NCBI GenBank assembly: GCA_021786095.1
Contig: JAJYNX010000020.1
Span: forward strand, 1-34,841
DNA: 34,841 nt
Direction: 5' to 3'
Origin: Actinomycetes bacterium
GTDB lineage: Bacteria; Actinomycetota; Acidimicrobiia; Acidimicrobiales; RAAP-2
Below the pieces are notes generated by a model. The model worked only from the letters and a program-made list of their open reading frames with translations. It made no database searches and was not told where the DNA came from. The translations under genes and the position numbers were made by a program. Positions within the stretch are counted from its first letter, which is position 1. The number at the start of each line of letters is the position of its first letter. Shown piece by piece: positions 1 to 8,378 of this stretch.

Positions 1-96
1 GTCACATACTTCGACGGCTGCGGGGTCATGGGACTAGAGGCGACACGTAGCCCAGCCGGACTTCGTTGTAGCGTCATACATCCTGGTCAACGTCTA

Positions 97-105
97 TTTA
101 TGGAG
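97..105. repeat. target-site duplication, left copy
   Basis: TTTATGGAG directly abuts the left inverted repeat. TTTGTGGAG directly abuts the right one at 11059-11067: eight of nine bases agree. The single mismatch suggests an old insertion or later mutation. A shorter 5-bp TGGAG duplication is possible but would leave the two ends of the element unequal. Confidence 0.6.
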
Positions 106-142
106 CCAGTTCGGCTTTTAGACACGATGATGGTGCGTGAAC
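106..142 (+). repeat. left terminal inverted repeat
   Basis: Begins CCAGTTCGGCTTT at 106 and matches the reverse complement of 11021-11058, allowing about five mismatches in the first 28 positions and one single-base gap. It lies immediately inside the direct repeat at 97-105. Confidence 0.75.
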
Positions 143-174
143 TCCACGCCAATCTGGTGCGCATCCGACATCGA

Positions 175-208
175 AGCCGAACAGGGTTGTTCGGCTAGTT
201 GGTAGGCT
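175..208 (+). promoter_or_regulatory. transposon left-end palindrome plus -10 box of the transposase operon
   Basis: AGCCGAACA (175-183) and TGTTCGGCT (188-196) form a perfect inverted repeat around a 4-base loop. Both arms contain the GTTCGGCT core of the terminal inverted repeat. A -10-like TAGGCT follows at 203-208. A protein that binds the transposon end could also bind here and regulate the operon; the site is visible, the autoregulation is inferred. Confidence 0.55.
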
Positions 209-266
209 CTGGGTGCGGAACTCACCGGGCGCGTTGGGCCTGGTGAGACGTCGTGGAAGGGGCCCG

Positions 267-1151
267 ATGCCCGGAGCGATCCCAGCCTGTCCTCGAGGGC
301 ACACGGAGGGCTACCGCGTGCGCCGCGACGGGTGGGCGACGACTGGCGCCGGTCGGCGCCAGCTCTTCAGGTGCGTCAGTGCCGACGGGACATCCCACCG
401 TTTCGTAGGACCCGACGCAGCCGAGACAACCCCGGCCCCGGACGGGCGTCGGATCGCCTACGTCGTGGTGTGCCCGCGGCCCGGTCACAAGGACGGCGTG
501 GTCCAGTCGAGAGGCACGCGCCAAACCTCGACCGGCACGTGGCGGCGCTTCACGTGTGTGCGTCCTGGAGGTGGCACCCACTCCTTCCGCGTGATGATCA
601 ACGAGAAGGGAGCTGCCGTCCCGACCGTCACGCCCGCCGCGCCGACGTGTCCGGAGCACCCCGACTCGCACGTCGTGCGGGCGGGCACCTACGGCGCGCG
701 CAGTCCGCGTCAGCGCTACCTGTGCCGGCCAGAGGGCGGTGCGGCCCACCAGTTCACGCCCCCGCTGTCGCGAGAGGCCGTTTCACCCGGCGAGGCGTGC
801 AAGCGTTGCGACGAGCTGCTGTCGGTGCACCACGGGCCGGTCACGGCGGCCCGGCACACGCCCTGGCCGCTGCTCGGCGTCGTCCAGGCGCTGAACGATC
901 TGTCCCTCGGCGAATCGTACGCCACGGTCTCACTGGCGCTGCGGGCCAAGCGCGACGCCGTGCGTGAGCACTTGGAGTACGCCCACGGAGTCAAGGCGTT
1001 CGCCCGCACGGCCTCGAGCGCGCGGACCTCGTCTCAGTCCTACTCGCGCACCCAGCGTCGGAACGCGTGGAGGGTGGCCGCCGACCTGGTCGAGCAGTAC
1101 GCGCCGGCAGTGTTCGGCGAGTTCGAGGCCCGCTATCTGCGAGAGGCCTAG
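267..1151 (+). CDS. transposase, N-terminal half: triple zinc ribbon plus helix-turn-helix-like region
   Basis: About 294 residues. Three successive zinc-ribbon-like modules (each starting CP..H and closing with a Cys about 25 residues on) fill the first 170 residues and resemble the DNA-binding N-termini of IS1- and IS1249-type transposases. A CKRCDE motif and a helical, HTH-like segment follow, then a linker ending in EARYLREA at a TAG. The reading frame stays open after this TAG into the catalytic half, so the two are probably one gene of about 775 residues split by a single amber codon. ATG 267 has a purine-rich GGAAGGGG four bases upstream; GTG 213 is the alternative start. First gene of the element's operon. 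The repeat-of-three ribbon is unusual for a transposase. Confidence 0.6.
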   Translation: MPGAIPACPRGHTEGYRVRRDGWATTGAGRRQLFRCVSADGTSHRFVGPDAAETTPAPDGRRIAYVVVCPRPGHKDGVVQSRGTRQTSTGTWRRFTCVRPGGGTHSFRVMINEKGAAVPTVTPAAPTCPEHPDSHVVRAGTYGARSPRQRYLCRPEGGAAHQFTPPLSREAVSPGEACKRCDELLSVHHGPVTAARHTPWPLLGVVQALNDLSLGESYATVSLALRAKRDAVREHLEYAHGVKAFARTASSARTSSQSYSRTQRRNAWRVAADLVEQYAPAVFGEFEARYLREA

Positions 1152-1196
1152 GCGATCCGCCACGCGAATGACGCCGCACTAGCGGTTTCTCCCAAG

Positions 1197-2588
1197 GTGC
1201 CTCTGGCTCAACCGCTCGTGTACATCCTCGACGAGCACCCGGTCTGGACCAACGCGGGGCCCCGCAAGCACCAACGTCCGTCCTGGTACATCCTCACGGC
1301 CGTCGAGGTGCTCTGGTACGAGACCGAAGACCCGTTCGGGCTTCCCGAGCGAGGCTCGCGACTTCGCCTGGCTCGAGCGTTCTCTCGTTCCAACGCCGAC
1401 GCCTGGCAGTTGGTGCTCGCCGAGCTCGGCGTGCGGCCCGACTTCGTGGTGTGCGATCGGGGTTCGGGTCTTACCTCGGCGCTGAAGACGTACTACGGAC
1501 AGAGCGTGGGCGTGGTGCCCAGCCTCTGGCACATCCAGAAGAACCTGCGTGAGGCGCTGACGGAGCTCAGCAACACCACCTTTCTTGTGGGTAGCGAGCG
1601 CGTCTTGGTCGATGCACTGCGCAAGCACCTCGGCGTCCTGGGGCGCGAGAGCCTCCTCGGCTGGACTCCGGAGGACGTCGCGCAGTGGTGGCAGGAGCTC
1701 GCAAACATCGTCGCCAGCCTCTCGGCACCAGTGTCGTCCATTCGGGCCCTACGCGCTGAACACGAGTCTCGCTTGCTCGAGGCGTTGCCTATCCTCTCGG
1801 CCAACCCGCAGGTGCCGGCCTCGAACGCCGCCGTCGAGAGCCAAATCCGCAACGACCTGAAGTCGTTCCTCGCGAACCGGAAGCACCTCTTCGGCAATCA
1901 GGAACGCACCAACCGACTCCTCAACCTGCTGGTGGCCCGCCGCGCTGGTGCGTTCTCAGACCTTGACGATCTGGCCCTGCGGATCCGGCAGATGAACGAG
2001 GTTGCCGGAGGGTGGGCGCCCGCACCGCGCCAGATCCTCGACAAACAGCCGCCCGGGGTCACTAGCCGGACGAAGCGCTATGCGTCGCTGAAGTCGCACA
2101 GCGTCATCGGGAAGGTCGCCAAGGCGAAGGGCATCACGACCACGGCGCAGGCGCTCGCGACGGCCCCAGCGCCGGTGCTCTCCAAGAAGCGTCCCGAGAC
2201 CGTCGAGCGCGCGCCAGTGCGCGAATGGGCGCGCGGTCTCGGACTTCCAGCGGGCGAGACCGAGCCGATCCGGGCATCGGTGCAGCTCGCCTACGACGTG
2301 GCTCTGAAAGGCGCAACCGACGCCGTGGCCATTACCACGTTCGAGCGGGCCGAAGCGGGGCGGCTGGCCAGGAAGTACGAGGCCCGCAAGGCGAGCCAGC
2401 CCGTGTCGGGCGAACGCATCCGCAAGGAGGAGTTGGCGCCGATCCGCGAGTGGGCCGCACAGAACGGGATCGAGATCAAGCGGCACAGCGCGATCCCCAA
2501 GGCCGTGCTGGAGGCATACGAGGCGGCGCGGGCCGGACGCACGCTCCGTCGCCGGCCGTCACGGCTCCCGAAGAAGGGGGGCTCGTGA
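1197..2588 (+). CDS. transposase, C-terminal catalytic half (IS256/MULE-like DDE)
   Basis: 463 residues counted from GTG 1197. Candidate catalytic residues are D12 (YILDEHP), D87 (VVCDRGSGL) and E214 (SNAAVES). The D87 block followed by W-H-I-Q-K-N at 111-116 matches the second-Asp signature of IS256 and MULE transposases, so a DDE strand-transfer role is likely. The C-terminal 200 residues are basic and helical. No Shine-Dalgarno sequence precedes GTG 1197, and codons 1152-1196 are sense in the same frame as the N-terminal half; translation probably depends on readthrough of TAG 1149-1151, or the gene was recently inactivated. It overlaps the exonuclease gene by four bases (GTGA). Exact IS family not assigned. 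Confidence 0.65.
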   Translation: MPLAQPLVYILDEHPVWTNAGPRKHQRPSWYILTAVEVLWYETEDPFGLPERGSRLRLARAFSRSNADAWQLVLAELGVRPDFVVCDRGSGLTSALKTYYGQSVGVVPSLWHIQKNLREALTELSNTTFLVGSERVLVDALRKHLGVLGRESLLGWTPEDVAQWWQELANIVASLSAPVSSIRALRAEHESRLLEALPILSANPQVPASNAAVESQIRNDLKSFLANRKHLFGNQERTNRLLNLLVARRAGAFSDLDDLALRIRQMNEVAGGWAPAPRQILDKQPPGVTSRTKRYASLKSHSVIGKVAKAKGITTTAQALATAPAPVLSKKRPETVERAPVREWARGLGLPAGETEPIRASVQLAYDVALKGATDAVAITTFERAEAGRLARKYEARKASQPVSGERIRKEELAPIREWAAQNGIEIKRHSAIPKAVLEAYEAARAGRTLRRRPSRLPKKGGS

Positions 2589-4198
2589 CAGGACCGCTGA
2601 GCGACGCGGGGCTCGTGATCTACGAGGAGCTGACGACTCGTACCTTCCTCGTCGTGGACGTCGAGTTCACCACAGACGACGAGGGCGAGCATCACCTCAT
2701 CTCGATCGCCATCGTCCCAGTGGTCGGAGGCCAGCGCGCACGGGCCTCCAGCGGGCTCTACTTCGTGATGAACCCCGGGGTGCCCATCGACGAGGCCACC
2801 GCGGCCGTCCACCGGTTCCGGGACGCGGACGTCGCCGGCAAGCACGGCTTCGATCACTTCGCCCCGGTCATCGCCGAGCGGCTTCGAGAGGAGGGTGCCG
2901 TGATGGTGTGTCACACCACGATCGACGCCCACGTGCTGCTCGAGGAGTTCGATCGACTGGGTGCGCGAGACGGAGGCGCGGGCCTGCCGCTGATGCCGGT
3001 GTTGGACACCCAGCGACTGGTCGCAGCCGCGGGCTACCCGGACGTCACCAAGGGCTCCTACATCAGCCTCGACAGGCTCTGTGACGTCGCCCGCGTCGCG
3101 CGGCCGAAGCGGGCTCACGACGCGCGCGAGGACGCCCGGGCGTCCGCGAACGCCCTGATTGCGATACTGCGCCACGTCGCGACCCAGCGCGTGTTCTGGT
3201 CGCTCGACGGCTTGCTTGAAGAGGCGAGTGGGGGCACCACGCTCGAGCCGCGGGGGCCATCGCACCTGCGCACGCGACGCTTCCTACGCAGCGCGCTGCC
3301 ACCTGAGCACATCGCACGTCACCTCCAGCCCCTTCTCGAGCCAGTGGCCGGGGGCAGCGAGGCAGCTGAGCGATGGCTGGACACGGCGGCCGAGTGCGCG
3401 CAGTTGCGCTGCCCCTACCTGCGCGACGAGGCCCGGGTGGCGGCGTCGGCCAACGGAGCCGTGCTCTTGCGTCCGCTGATGGATGACCTGCCCCACCTCG
3501 GCGAGCCGGGCCAGGCGGGCACACTCCTTGGAGCGGTCCGCGAGCTGCTCGTGGGCTCGGACCCGACCAGGCCTACCTTGCCGGCGGCTCGCGCACTGCG
3601 GTGGTGGAAGCCGGCTTGGGCCGCGATTGCCAAGAGCACGCCGTGTGACCGGTCCGACGCCGACACGTCCTGTCCGTCGTGTCAGGAAGGCGCGCCATGC
3701 CCGCGCGATGTCGTGTTCCTGGCGCTGGCTGAGATCGTTACTTTGGGAGGTCGCGGCGTGATGGACAACGGCCGGGTCCGGGACCTGCTGTTCTCGTCGA
3801 AGAGTTCCTACCTGAATCTTTGGCGAACGAGCCACCCCGACGTGCTGGGCTACGCGCTGTGGCGCGTCGCTCGGTTCCAGTTCGGCGCTGAGCATGACGA
3901 GGCGGCCTTCATGGCCGTGGATTTGGGCATCTCGCTGGGCGTCCACCGCATCGACCCGCGCTTGGTCGAGCTGGCCTGCGAGCGCTTGGTCGGAAACGGT
4001 GACCCGGACGAGGCGTTCCGAGTCGCCGCCGTGGTGCTCGCGCAGCGGACGACTGATCCGGCCTACGCGGACCTGGACGAGTGGGTCATGTTCACCCAGA
4101 ACGCGCTCTACGCCCAGCAGGCGAAGCCCCGCAAGGCGATCACTCACCCGCGCCGCGCCCGGCCCGATGGTCACGTGAACCCGAGGCAGTACAGCTGA
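2585..4198 (+). CDS. DEDDh (DnaQ-like) 3'-5' exonuclease-domain protein
   Basis: 537 residues from GTG 2585, which overlaps the transposase stop. Exo I is VVDVEFTT (D25, E27), Exo II lies in VCHTTIDAHVLLEE, and Exo III in AHDAREDARASANAL supplies the His and last Asp, so all five DEDDh residues appear present within the first 200 residues. The remaining ~330 residues have no fold I recognise; they include a Cys-rich patch (CPSCQEGAPC) near residue 360 that may bind metal. The family removes nucleotides from 3' ends in proofreading and repair. Coupling to the transposase and a helicase suggests a role in processing transposition ends or gaps, or in defence; this is inference. Confidence 0.75.
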   Translation: MTGPLSDAGLVIYEELTTRTFLVVDVEFTTDDEGEHHLISIAIVPVVGGQRARASSGLYFVMNPGVPIDEATAAVHRFRDADVAGKHGFDHFAPVIAERLREEGAVMVCHTTIDAHVLLEEFDRLGARDGGAGLPLMPVLDTQRLVAAAGYPDVTKGSYISLDRLCDVARVARPKRAHDAREDARASANALIAILRHVATQRVFWSLDGLLEEASGGTTLEPRGPSHLRTRRFLRSALPPEHIARHLQPLLEPVAGGSEAAERWLDTAAECAQLRCPYLRDEARVAASANGAVLLRPLMDDLPHLGEPGQAGTLLGAVRELLVGSDPTRPTLPAARALRWWKPAWAAIAKSTPCDRSDADTSCPSCQEGAPCPRDVVFLALAEIVTLGGRGVMDNGRVRDLLFSSKSSYLNLWRTSHPDVLGYALWRVARFQFGAEHDEAAFMAVDLGISLGVHRIDPRLVELACERLVGNGDPDEAFRVAAVVLAQRTTDPAYADLDEWVMFTQNALYAQQAKPRKAITHPRRARPDGHVNPRQYS

Positions 4199-4350
4199 TG
4201 CGCGCGGTCGACTCCTGGCGAGGAAGTTGCGACGACCACGTACACCAGTTGGCGATCGATGTCTGCCACTCTGGATCCACCAGCATCTGGCCGAACTCCG
4301 CGGGGCCAGTCACCGTACGCGGCTGGCGGATCACAATCACAGGAGGCTAG
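4198..4350 (+). CDS. 50-residue hypothetical protein within the transposon operon
   Basis: ATG 4198 overlaps the exonuclease stop (TGATG), and its TAG stop lies directly before the helicase ATG at 4351, so it fills the gap exactly. The sequence has Trp, Cys and His residues but no motif I recognise. It may be a real small protein or a translational bridge carrying ribosomes to the helicase, whose AGGAGG ribosome site lies inside its last codons. Evidence is the perfect packing only. Confidence 0.4.
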   Translation: MRAVDSWRGSCDDHVHQLAIDVCHSGSTSIWPNSAGPVTVRGWRITITGG

Positions 4351-6306
4351 ATGCCGTTCGACGAGTCCATGTTGTCGCGAGAGCAGCGGAGGATCGCTGA
4401 CCACGACACCACCAAGCACGGGCGGGTACAGGCCGGCCCCGGCACCGGGAAGTCCCTGACCGCGATCGCGCTGTTGGGCAAGCTCCATGAGCAAGGGGTG
4501 CGAGCGAAGATGCTGACGTTCACTCGCGCTGCAACTGCGGAGTTCGCCGGAACGCTCGCCGTGCACGGGCTTGACGACGTCGTCAACGAGCCCGCGACCG
4601 TCGCGTCCTACGCCCTCACGTGGCTGCTCGACCTCGGCAGTCGCGCCCTTCCGGCGCCGATCCGCATCGCCGACAGCTGGGAGGAGACTGAGCTGATTCA
4701 CGAGCACCAGGCTCATCTTCTCCGCGACCTTGGCCACAGGGGCCTCAGAGTGAAGAGGGTCAAGGACCTTGAGCGGGAGATGGCCGCTCAGTGGCAGGAC
4801 CTCTACGGCAAGGCGACGCCGTTCGCGACGATCGATCCGGTGCTTCGGGATCACTACATGGGTCTCTGGGACGAGCACCGTCGGCGATTCGGCTACACCC
4901 TGCTCGCGGAGCTCTCGTTCCGAGCAAAGGAGGCGATCGAGGACCTCGGAGGCGACGTGGAACCCGACGTGGATCTCCTCATCGTCGACGAGTTCCAGGA
5001 CCTCAACGCGGCCGACGTCGCCTTCGTTGAGGCCCTTGCCTCGAAGGGTGTTCGAGTCATGGCCATCGGCGATGAGGACCAGTCGATCTACGGGTGGCGC
5101 TATGCGGACCCCGCGGGCATCCGGGATTTCGACAGTCGGTTTGCTGGCTGTGAGGACTACACCTTGACCGAAACCCGACGGTTCGGAGCGAACATCGTTG
5201 CAGTCGCGGGATCAGTGATCGGTGCGGCCCCAGATCGCACTGCTCGACCTCCGCTCAGCGCTGCTGCCGGCGCGGTGCCGGGGACCTTCGCCTATTTGCG
5301 CTTCAAGAACGGAGACGCTGAAGCCGCCGCCGTGGCCCAGATCGCGGCCTCCCGCCTAGAGGAAGAGCCCAGCGCGAAGGTGGCGGTGTTGGTGCGCACC
5401 CAGGCGGACATCTGGGCCGAGGTGCTGCGCCCCTACTTCGAAGCTCAAGGGTTGACTCTGGCCAACGTGGAGTGGGTCAAGGCCGCACTGGCTTCATCGC
5501 GCCTTCGAGCAGTGACCGCACTGGGCCAGTTGGCATGCAACTCGAACGACGCCCTCGCGTGGTGGGCGCTCGTCGGACCCGTGACCGGAACGAATGTGGA
5601 GGTGGCTGAAGCGGCCTATGACCAGTGTGGCCCGTCGGAAGGTTTCGCTGAGTCTCTAAGGCGTCTGCGTGACGCAGGCTTCCCCGGCGTGGGTCCTCGA
5701 ATCGGGCGCGGCGCTGCCAGCACTATGGAGGTCGTTGAGCGCCGACTCGCGACGGCCCACGATGACATCGAAGCCTGGCGTCTCAGCCACCCTGGCGCCT
5801 CGTGGACGGACTGGGTGCTGGAAGAGGCAAGTACGGGCGCGTGGCTCACTGAGCTGGGCATCCCTGCGCTGAGCGATGAAGCGGTGCGCCTTCTGGAGTT
5901 GGTGCGACCAGTCATCGAACCAGAGGTACCCCTGACACGCTTCCTCTCTCAGCTTGAGCCGAAGGGGGCTGACGAGGCCCTCAAGGAGGCCGAAGGCGTG
6001 CGGCTGATGACGATGGCGAAGTCCAAGGGTCTCACCTTCGACACCGCGATCGTCGTAGGCGTCGAGAACGAGCAGATGCCGTTCCATGATGCGGATGTCA
6101 ACGAAGAGCGTCGTCTGTTGTACGTTGCGCTCACTCGTGCGAAGACCCAGTGCTACGCGACGATGGCCACGAAGAGGAAGCATCCCACGTCTCGAATCGG
6201 AACCGGCGACGAGAACACCAAGCGCGAACGGTGCCGCTTCCTCGTCGGTATCGCCGGAGTGAACCTCGAGGTCGGAGAGCAGTACATGCGTGACCACTTC
6301 GCTTGA
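4351..6306 (+). CDS. UvrD/PcrA-like SF1 DNA helicase
   Basis: 651 residues. Walker A is AGPGTGKS (28-35), motif II DEFQD (213-217), motif III GDEDQSIYGWR (240-250), motif IV around LTETRRF (272-278), motif V SKGLTFD, and motif VI EERRLLYVALTRAK (585-598), so an active ATP-dependent 3'-5' DNA helicase or translocase is expected. It is somewhat shorter than chromosomal UvrD/PcrA (about 720). A strong AGGAGG lies six bases before ATG, overlapping the end of the preceding small ORF. As the last gene of the transposase-exonuclease operon it is likely to act with them on DNA ends. UvrD-like helicases also occur in anti-phage systems such as Gabija, but no GajA-like partner is present. Confidence 0.9.
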   Translation: MPFDESMLSREQRRIADHDTTKHGRVQAGPGTGKSLTAIALLGKLHEQGVRAKMLTFTRAATAEFAGTLAVHGLDDVVNEPATVASYALTWLLDLGSRALPAPIRIADSWEETELIHEHQAHLLRDLGHRGLRVKRVKDLEREMAAQWQDLYGKATPFATIDPVLRDHYMGLWDEHRRRFGYTLLAELSFRAKEAIEDLGGDVEPDVDLLIVDEFQDLNAADVAFVEALASKGVRVMAIGDEDQSIYGWRYADPAGIRDFDSRFAGCEDYTLTETRRFGANIVAVAGSVIGAAPDRTARPPLSAAAGAVPGTFAYLRFKNGDAEAAAVAQIAASRLEEEPSAKVAVLVRTQADIWAEVLRPYFEAQGLTLANVEWVKAALASSRLRAVTALGQLACNSNDALAWWALVGPVTGTNVEVAEAAYDQCGPSEGFAESLRRLRDAGFPGVGPRIGRGAASTMEVVERRLATAHDDIEAWRLSHPGASWTDWVLEEASTGAWLTELGIPALSDEAVRLLELVRPVIEPEVPLTRFLSQLEPKGADEALKEAEGVRLMTMAKSKGLTFDTAIVVGVENEQMPFHDADVNEERRLLYVALTRAKTQCYATMATKRKHPTSRIGTGDENTKRERCRFLVGIAGVNLEVGEQYMRDHFA

Positions 6307-6392
6307 CGAGCGTGTGCGTCCATGATCATGACGAGCGACGCCTCTCCGGCGCCGCCGATGTCGCGGGTGATGCACCAAGGTCGTTGACCTCG

Positions 6393-6398
6393 TAGTGT
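6393..6398 (+). promoter_or_regulatory. -10 box TAGTGT, leaderless promoter
   Basis: TAGTGT ends six bases before ATG 6405, so transcription is expected to start at the A of the start codon. Confidence 0.6.
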
Positions 6399-6404
6399 CG
6401 GAGT

Positions 6405-7154
6405 ATGGTCGGACTCTCTCGGCGACGCACCCCCGAGGCGTCAGCCCCTGAAGTCCCCGCGCGCGCGGAGGTGCGCGACCTCTGCGTGGCGGCGTGCCCG
6501 TACTGCGGGGTTGAGCTGAAGAAGGTCCCCGGGGCGGCGACGCGATGCCCTGACTGCCACCAGACGATGTACGTGCGCACCGACAAGCGCGACCAGACAC
6601 GACGCGTGGTCACCGAGGAGCAAGCTGCTCGGATCGATGACGCCCACGAGGTGATGGCGGCGGGCGACCTCGCGCGGTACGACCGCCGCGTCCGCGAGAC
6701 CACTGATCGCCTGCGCGTTCGATTCGGCTACGAACCGGCCTATCGCGACGTGCGCTGGTCGATGCTCAACGAGGACCAGCTCACGCACCAGGCAAGGCGC
6801 GACTACGGCCTCTACCGGAACACGCAGTGGAAGATGATGGAGGAGCTCGACCGCAGCGGGCCGGGCAAGCAACGACAAGCTCTCGAGTTCGCGCTGAACA
6901 TCTTCTACATGGATCAGTGCGAGCCCAACAACCTCGGGGGCCTGGCGAATGCGGAGAAGTTCGGCGCGCGACCTTGGGGGCCGGCCCCGAAGCTCGAGCG
7001 GGGCTCGCTGACGGAGTGGATCCGCGGTCGCTGCGAGAAGCTGGGCATCACGGCCGAGCAGGCGGCGCGGGACTACGAGCCGGCAGCCGAGCGCCTGAAG
7101 ATGGCGCTCAAGATACCCCAGCAGTGGGCAGCCATCTGGCCGCAGTGCCTGTGA
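6405..7154 (+). CDS. zinc-ribbon protein of unknown function
   Basis: 249 residues. After a short basic start, a zinc ribbon CPYCG...CPDCH lies near residues 31-52, with about 12 residues between the two knuckles. The rest is helical and rich in Arg, Glu and Trp (QWKMMEELD, NIFYMDQCEPNN, WAAIWPQ), with no motif I recognise. The ATG is set by a TAGTGT box six bases upstream and no ribosome site, i.e. leaderless. It has its own promoter 98 bases after the helicase, so it is probably not part of the transposase operon. Likely cargo or an accessory DNA/RNA-binding factor; function unknown. Confidence 0.7.
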   Translation: MVGLSRRRTPEASAPEVPARAEVRDLCVAACPYCGVELKKVPGAATRCPDCHQTMYVRTDKRDQTRRVVTEEQAARIDDAHEVMAAGDLARYDRRVRETTDRLRVRFGYEPAYRDVRWSMLNEDQLTHQARRDYGLYRNTQWKMMEELDRSGPGKQRQALEFALNIFYMDQCEPNNLGGLANAEKFGARPWGPAPKLERGSLTEWIRGRCEKLGITAEQAARDYEPAAERLKMALKIPQQWAAIWPQCL

Positions 7155-7246
7155 CGTGTGCGGGGGCACCAGGGCGACGCGCGGGGCGCGGAAGTCACGC
7201 ACGGCTGCCAGGCAAGGACCTTTGCGAGTCGGTCACATGTGGCCGG

Positions 7247-7252
7247 TACGGT
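7247..7252 (+). promoter_or_regulatory. -10 box TACGGT, leaderless promoter
   Basis: TACGGT ends seven bases before GTG 7260, matching the leaderless pattern within one base. Confidence 0.45.
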
Positions 7253-7259
7253 CCGTCGC

Positions 7260-7460
7260 GTGACAGATTGCGTCAGGGCCTACGCCGCCACTTCAGCGGC
7301 GGCGTTCGCACGCCAACTTCGGAGCGAGCTGCGGGGGTGGATGCCCTCGCTGAGCCCGGAGGAGCTGGGGCGATGGGCGGCGGAGCTGGTCGTGTCCGCA
7401 GCGCCAGCGCCTCGGGCTGTCCAGCGAGAGCGTGGGGGCGCGCGGGGAGCCGGCATCTAG
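7260..7460 (+). CDS. 66-residue hypothetical protein
   Basis: GTG 7260 lies seven bases after a TACGGT box. The protein starts with an Ala-rich helical stretch (AYAATSAAAFARQL) and an amphipathic part with WMPSLSPEELGRWAAEL, then a basic tail. Composition and the promoter support translation; function unknown. It ends 52 bases before the NERD gene, which has its own promoter. Confidence 0.45.
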   Translation: MTDCVRAYAATSAAAFARQLRSELRGWMPSLSPEELGRWAAELVVSAAPAPRAVQRERGGARGAGI

Positions 7461-7500
7461 CACCGCGCGCCTCGCGCGCGGGCGTGAGGCAGGGCGCTTC

Positions 7501-7506
7501 TACGAT
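7501..7506 (+). promoter_or_regulatory. -10 box TACGAT, leaderless promoter
   Basis: TACGAT ends six bases before GTG 7513 and decides that start over the upstream in-frame ATG at 7432. Confidence 0.6.
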
Positions 7507-7512
7507 CGGAGT

Positions 7513-8268
7513 GTGCCTTGGACGGAGAAGCCCTTCACCCGCAACCCCGCGACCTGTTCAGCTTGCGGAGCACGGGTGGAGAAGGGCGCGCGGGGCTGGG
7601 CCAATGCCGAGGCGCCCAAAGGGCATCGGGTGCGCTGTCTGGACTGTGGCCCGCCTGACGCGCCCGCCGCACACATCGATCCGGTCGCCGGGTCGTCGGC
7701 GCTGCGTCTCGACGCTCACCACCGCGGCAACAACTACCTCAAGGGAGCCCAGGGCGAGTACCTGATGGGCACCTACCTCGTAGCGGAGTTGGTAGCGGGT
7801 GCGCGGGTCTTGACCGACAGGAAGGTCCCCGGAGACTCCCCAGCCAACGTAGACCACTTGGTCGTGGCGCCTTCGGGCGTGTGGGTCATCGACTCGAAGA
7901 AGTGGGCGGGCGAGATCCAGTACCGGAGTCCGAGGATGCCGAGCACCGACCCGCGGCGCTACCTCAGCATCGACGGGGTCGACCGGACCGACGACATCGC
8001 GAAGATCTACCGACTGGTGATCCCCATTGCTCAGGTCATCGGGGACCCTACGGTGCCAAGGTATCCCGTCATGGCGTTCATCGAGCCAACGTGGGGGCTA
8101 CGCGAGAGCGTGCACTTCAGAAGGGGCAAGGGTCCCTACGAGCACGACGGGGTACTCCTGTCGGGAGGTCACGGGATCATCCGGAAGATCAACGAGCCCG
8201 GGCCCCTGTCGCGTGAGCGCGTGGAGGAGCTGTTCGCGAAGCTCGACGCCGCGATGCCGCCGCGGTAG
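7513..8268 (+). CDS. NERD-domain (nuclease-related) protein with N-terminal zinc ribbon
   Basis: 251 residues. A zinc ribbon CSACG...CLDCG occupies roughly residues 14-48. A NERD domain follows: a GAQGEYLMGTYL helix near 80, NVDHLVVAPSGVWVIDSKKWAGEI near 115-138. The D...DxKK pattern is that of the PD-(D/E)XK-like NERD core, so DNA cleavage or binding is possible. NERD proteins are often linked to helicases, kinases or plasmid and phage defence genes. Start GTG 7513 is chosen from the leaderless -10 box. Probable cargo nuclease of the transposon; whether it works with the exonuclease and helicase is not shown. Confidence 0.75.
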   Translation: MPWTEKPFTRNPATCSACGARVEKGARGWANAEAPKGHRVRCLDCGPPDAPAAHIDPVAGSSALRLDAHHRGNNYLKGAQGEYLMGTYLVAELVAGARVLTDRKVPGDSPANVDHLVVAPSGVWVIDSKKWAGEIQYRSPRMPSTDPRRYLSIDGVDRTDDIAKIYRLVIPIAQVIGDPTVPRYPVMAFIEPTWGLRESVHFRRGKGPYEHDGVLLSGGHGIIRKINEPGPLSRERVEELFAKLDAAMPPR

Positions 8269-8378
8269 GTCCCTTACGTCAGGAGCTACCAGTCGGTGCA
8301 GCCGCCCTGAATGGAGATCGTGACACCCTCCCGAGTGCCACGCCTCGCCATTGGCACGACGCGAAGTCAGCTACGGGC

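Noticed and set aside
1100-1250. Programmed -1 or +1 frameshift joining the transposase halves
   Set aside because: Both halves are in the same frame, so only stop readthrough or reversion would join them.
2225-2584. Upstream extension of the exonuclease protein
   Set aside because: It overlaps the transposase C-terminus in another frame; GTG 2585 at the stop overlap starts just before the Exo I motif.
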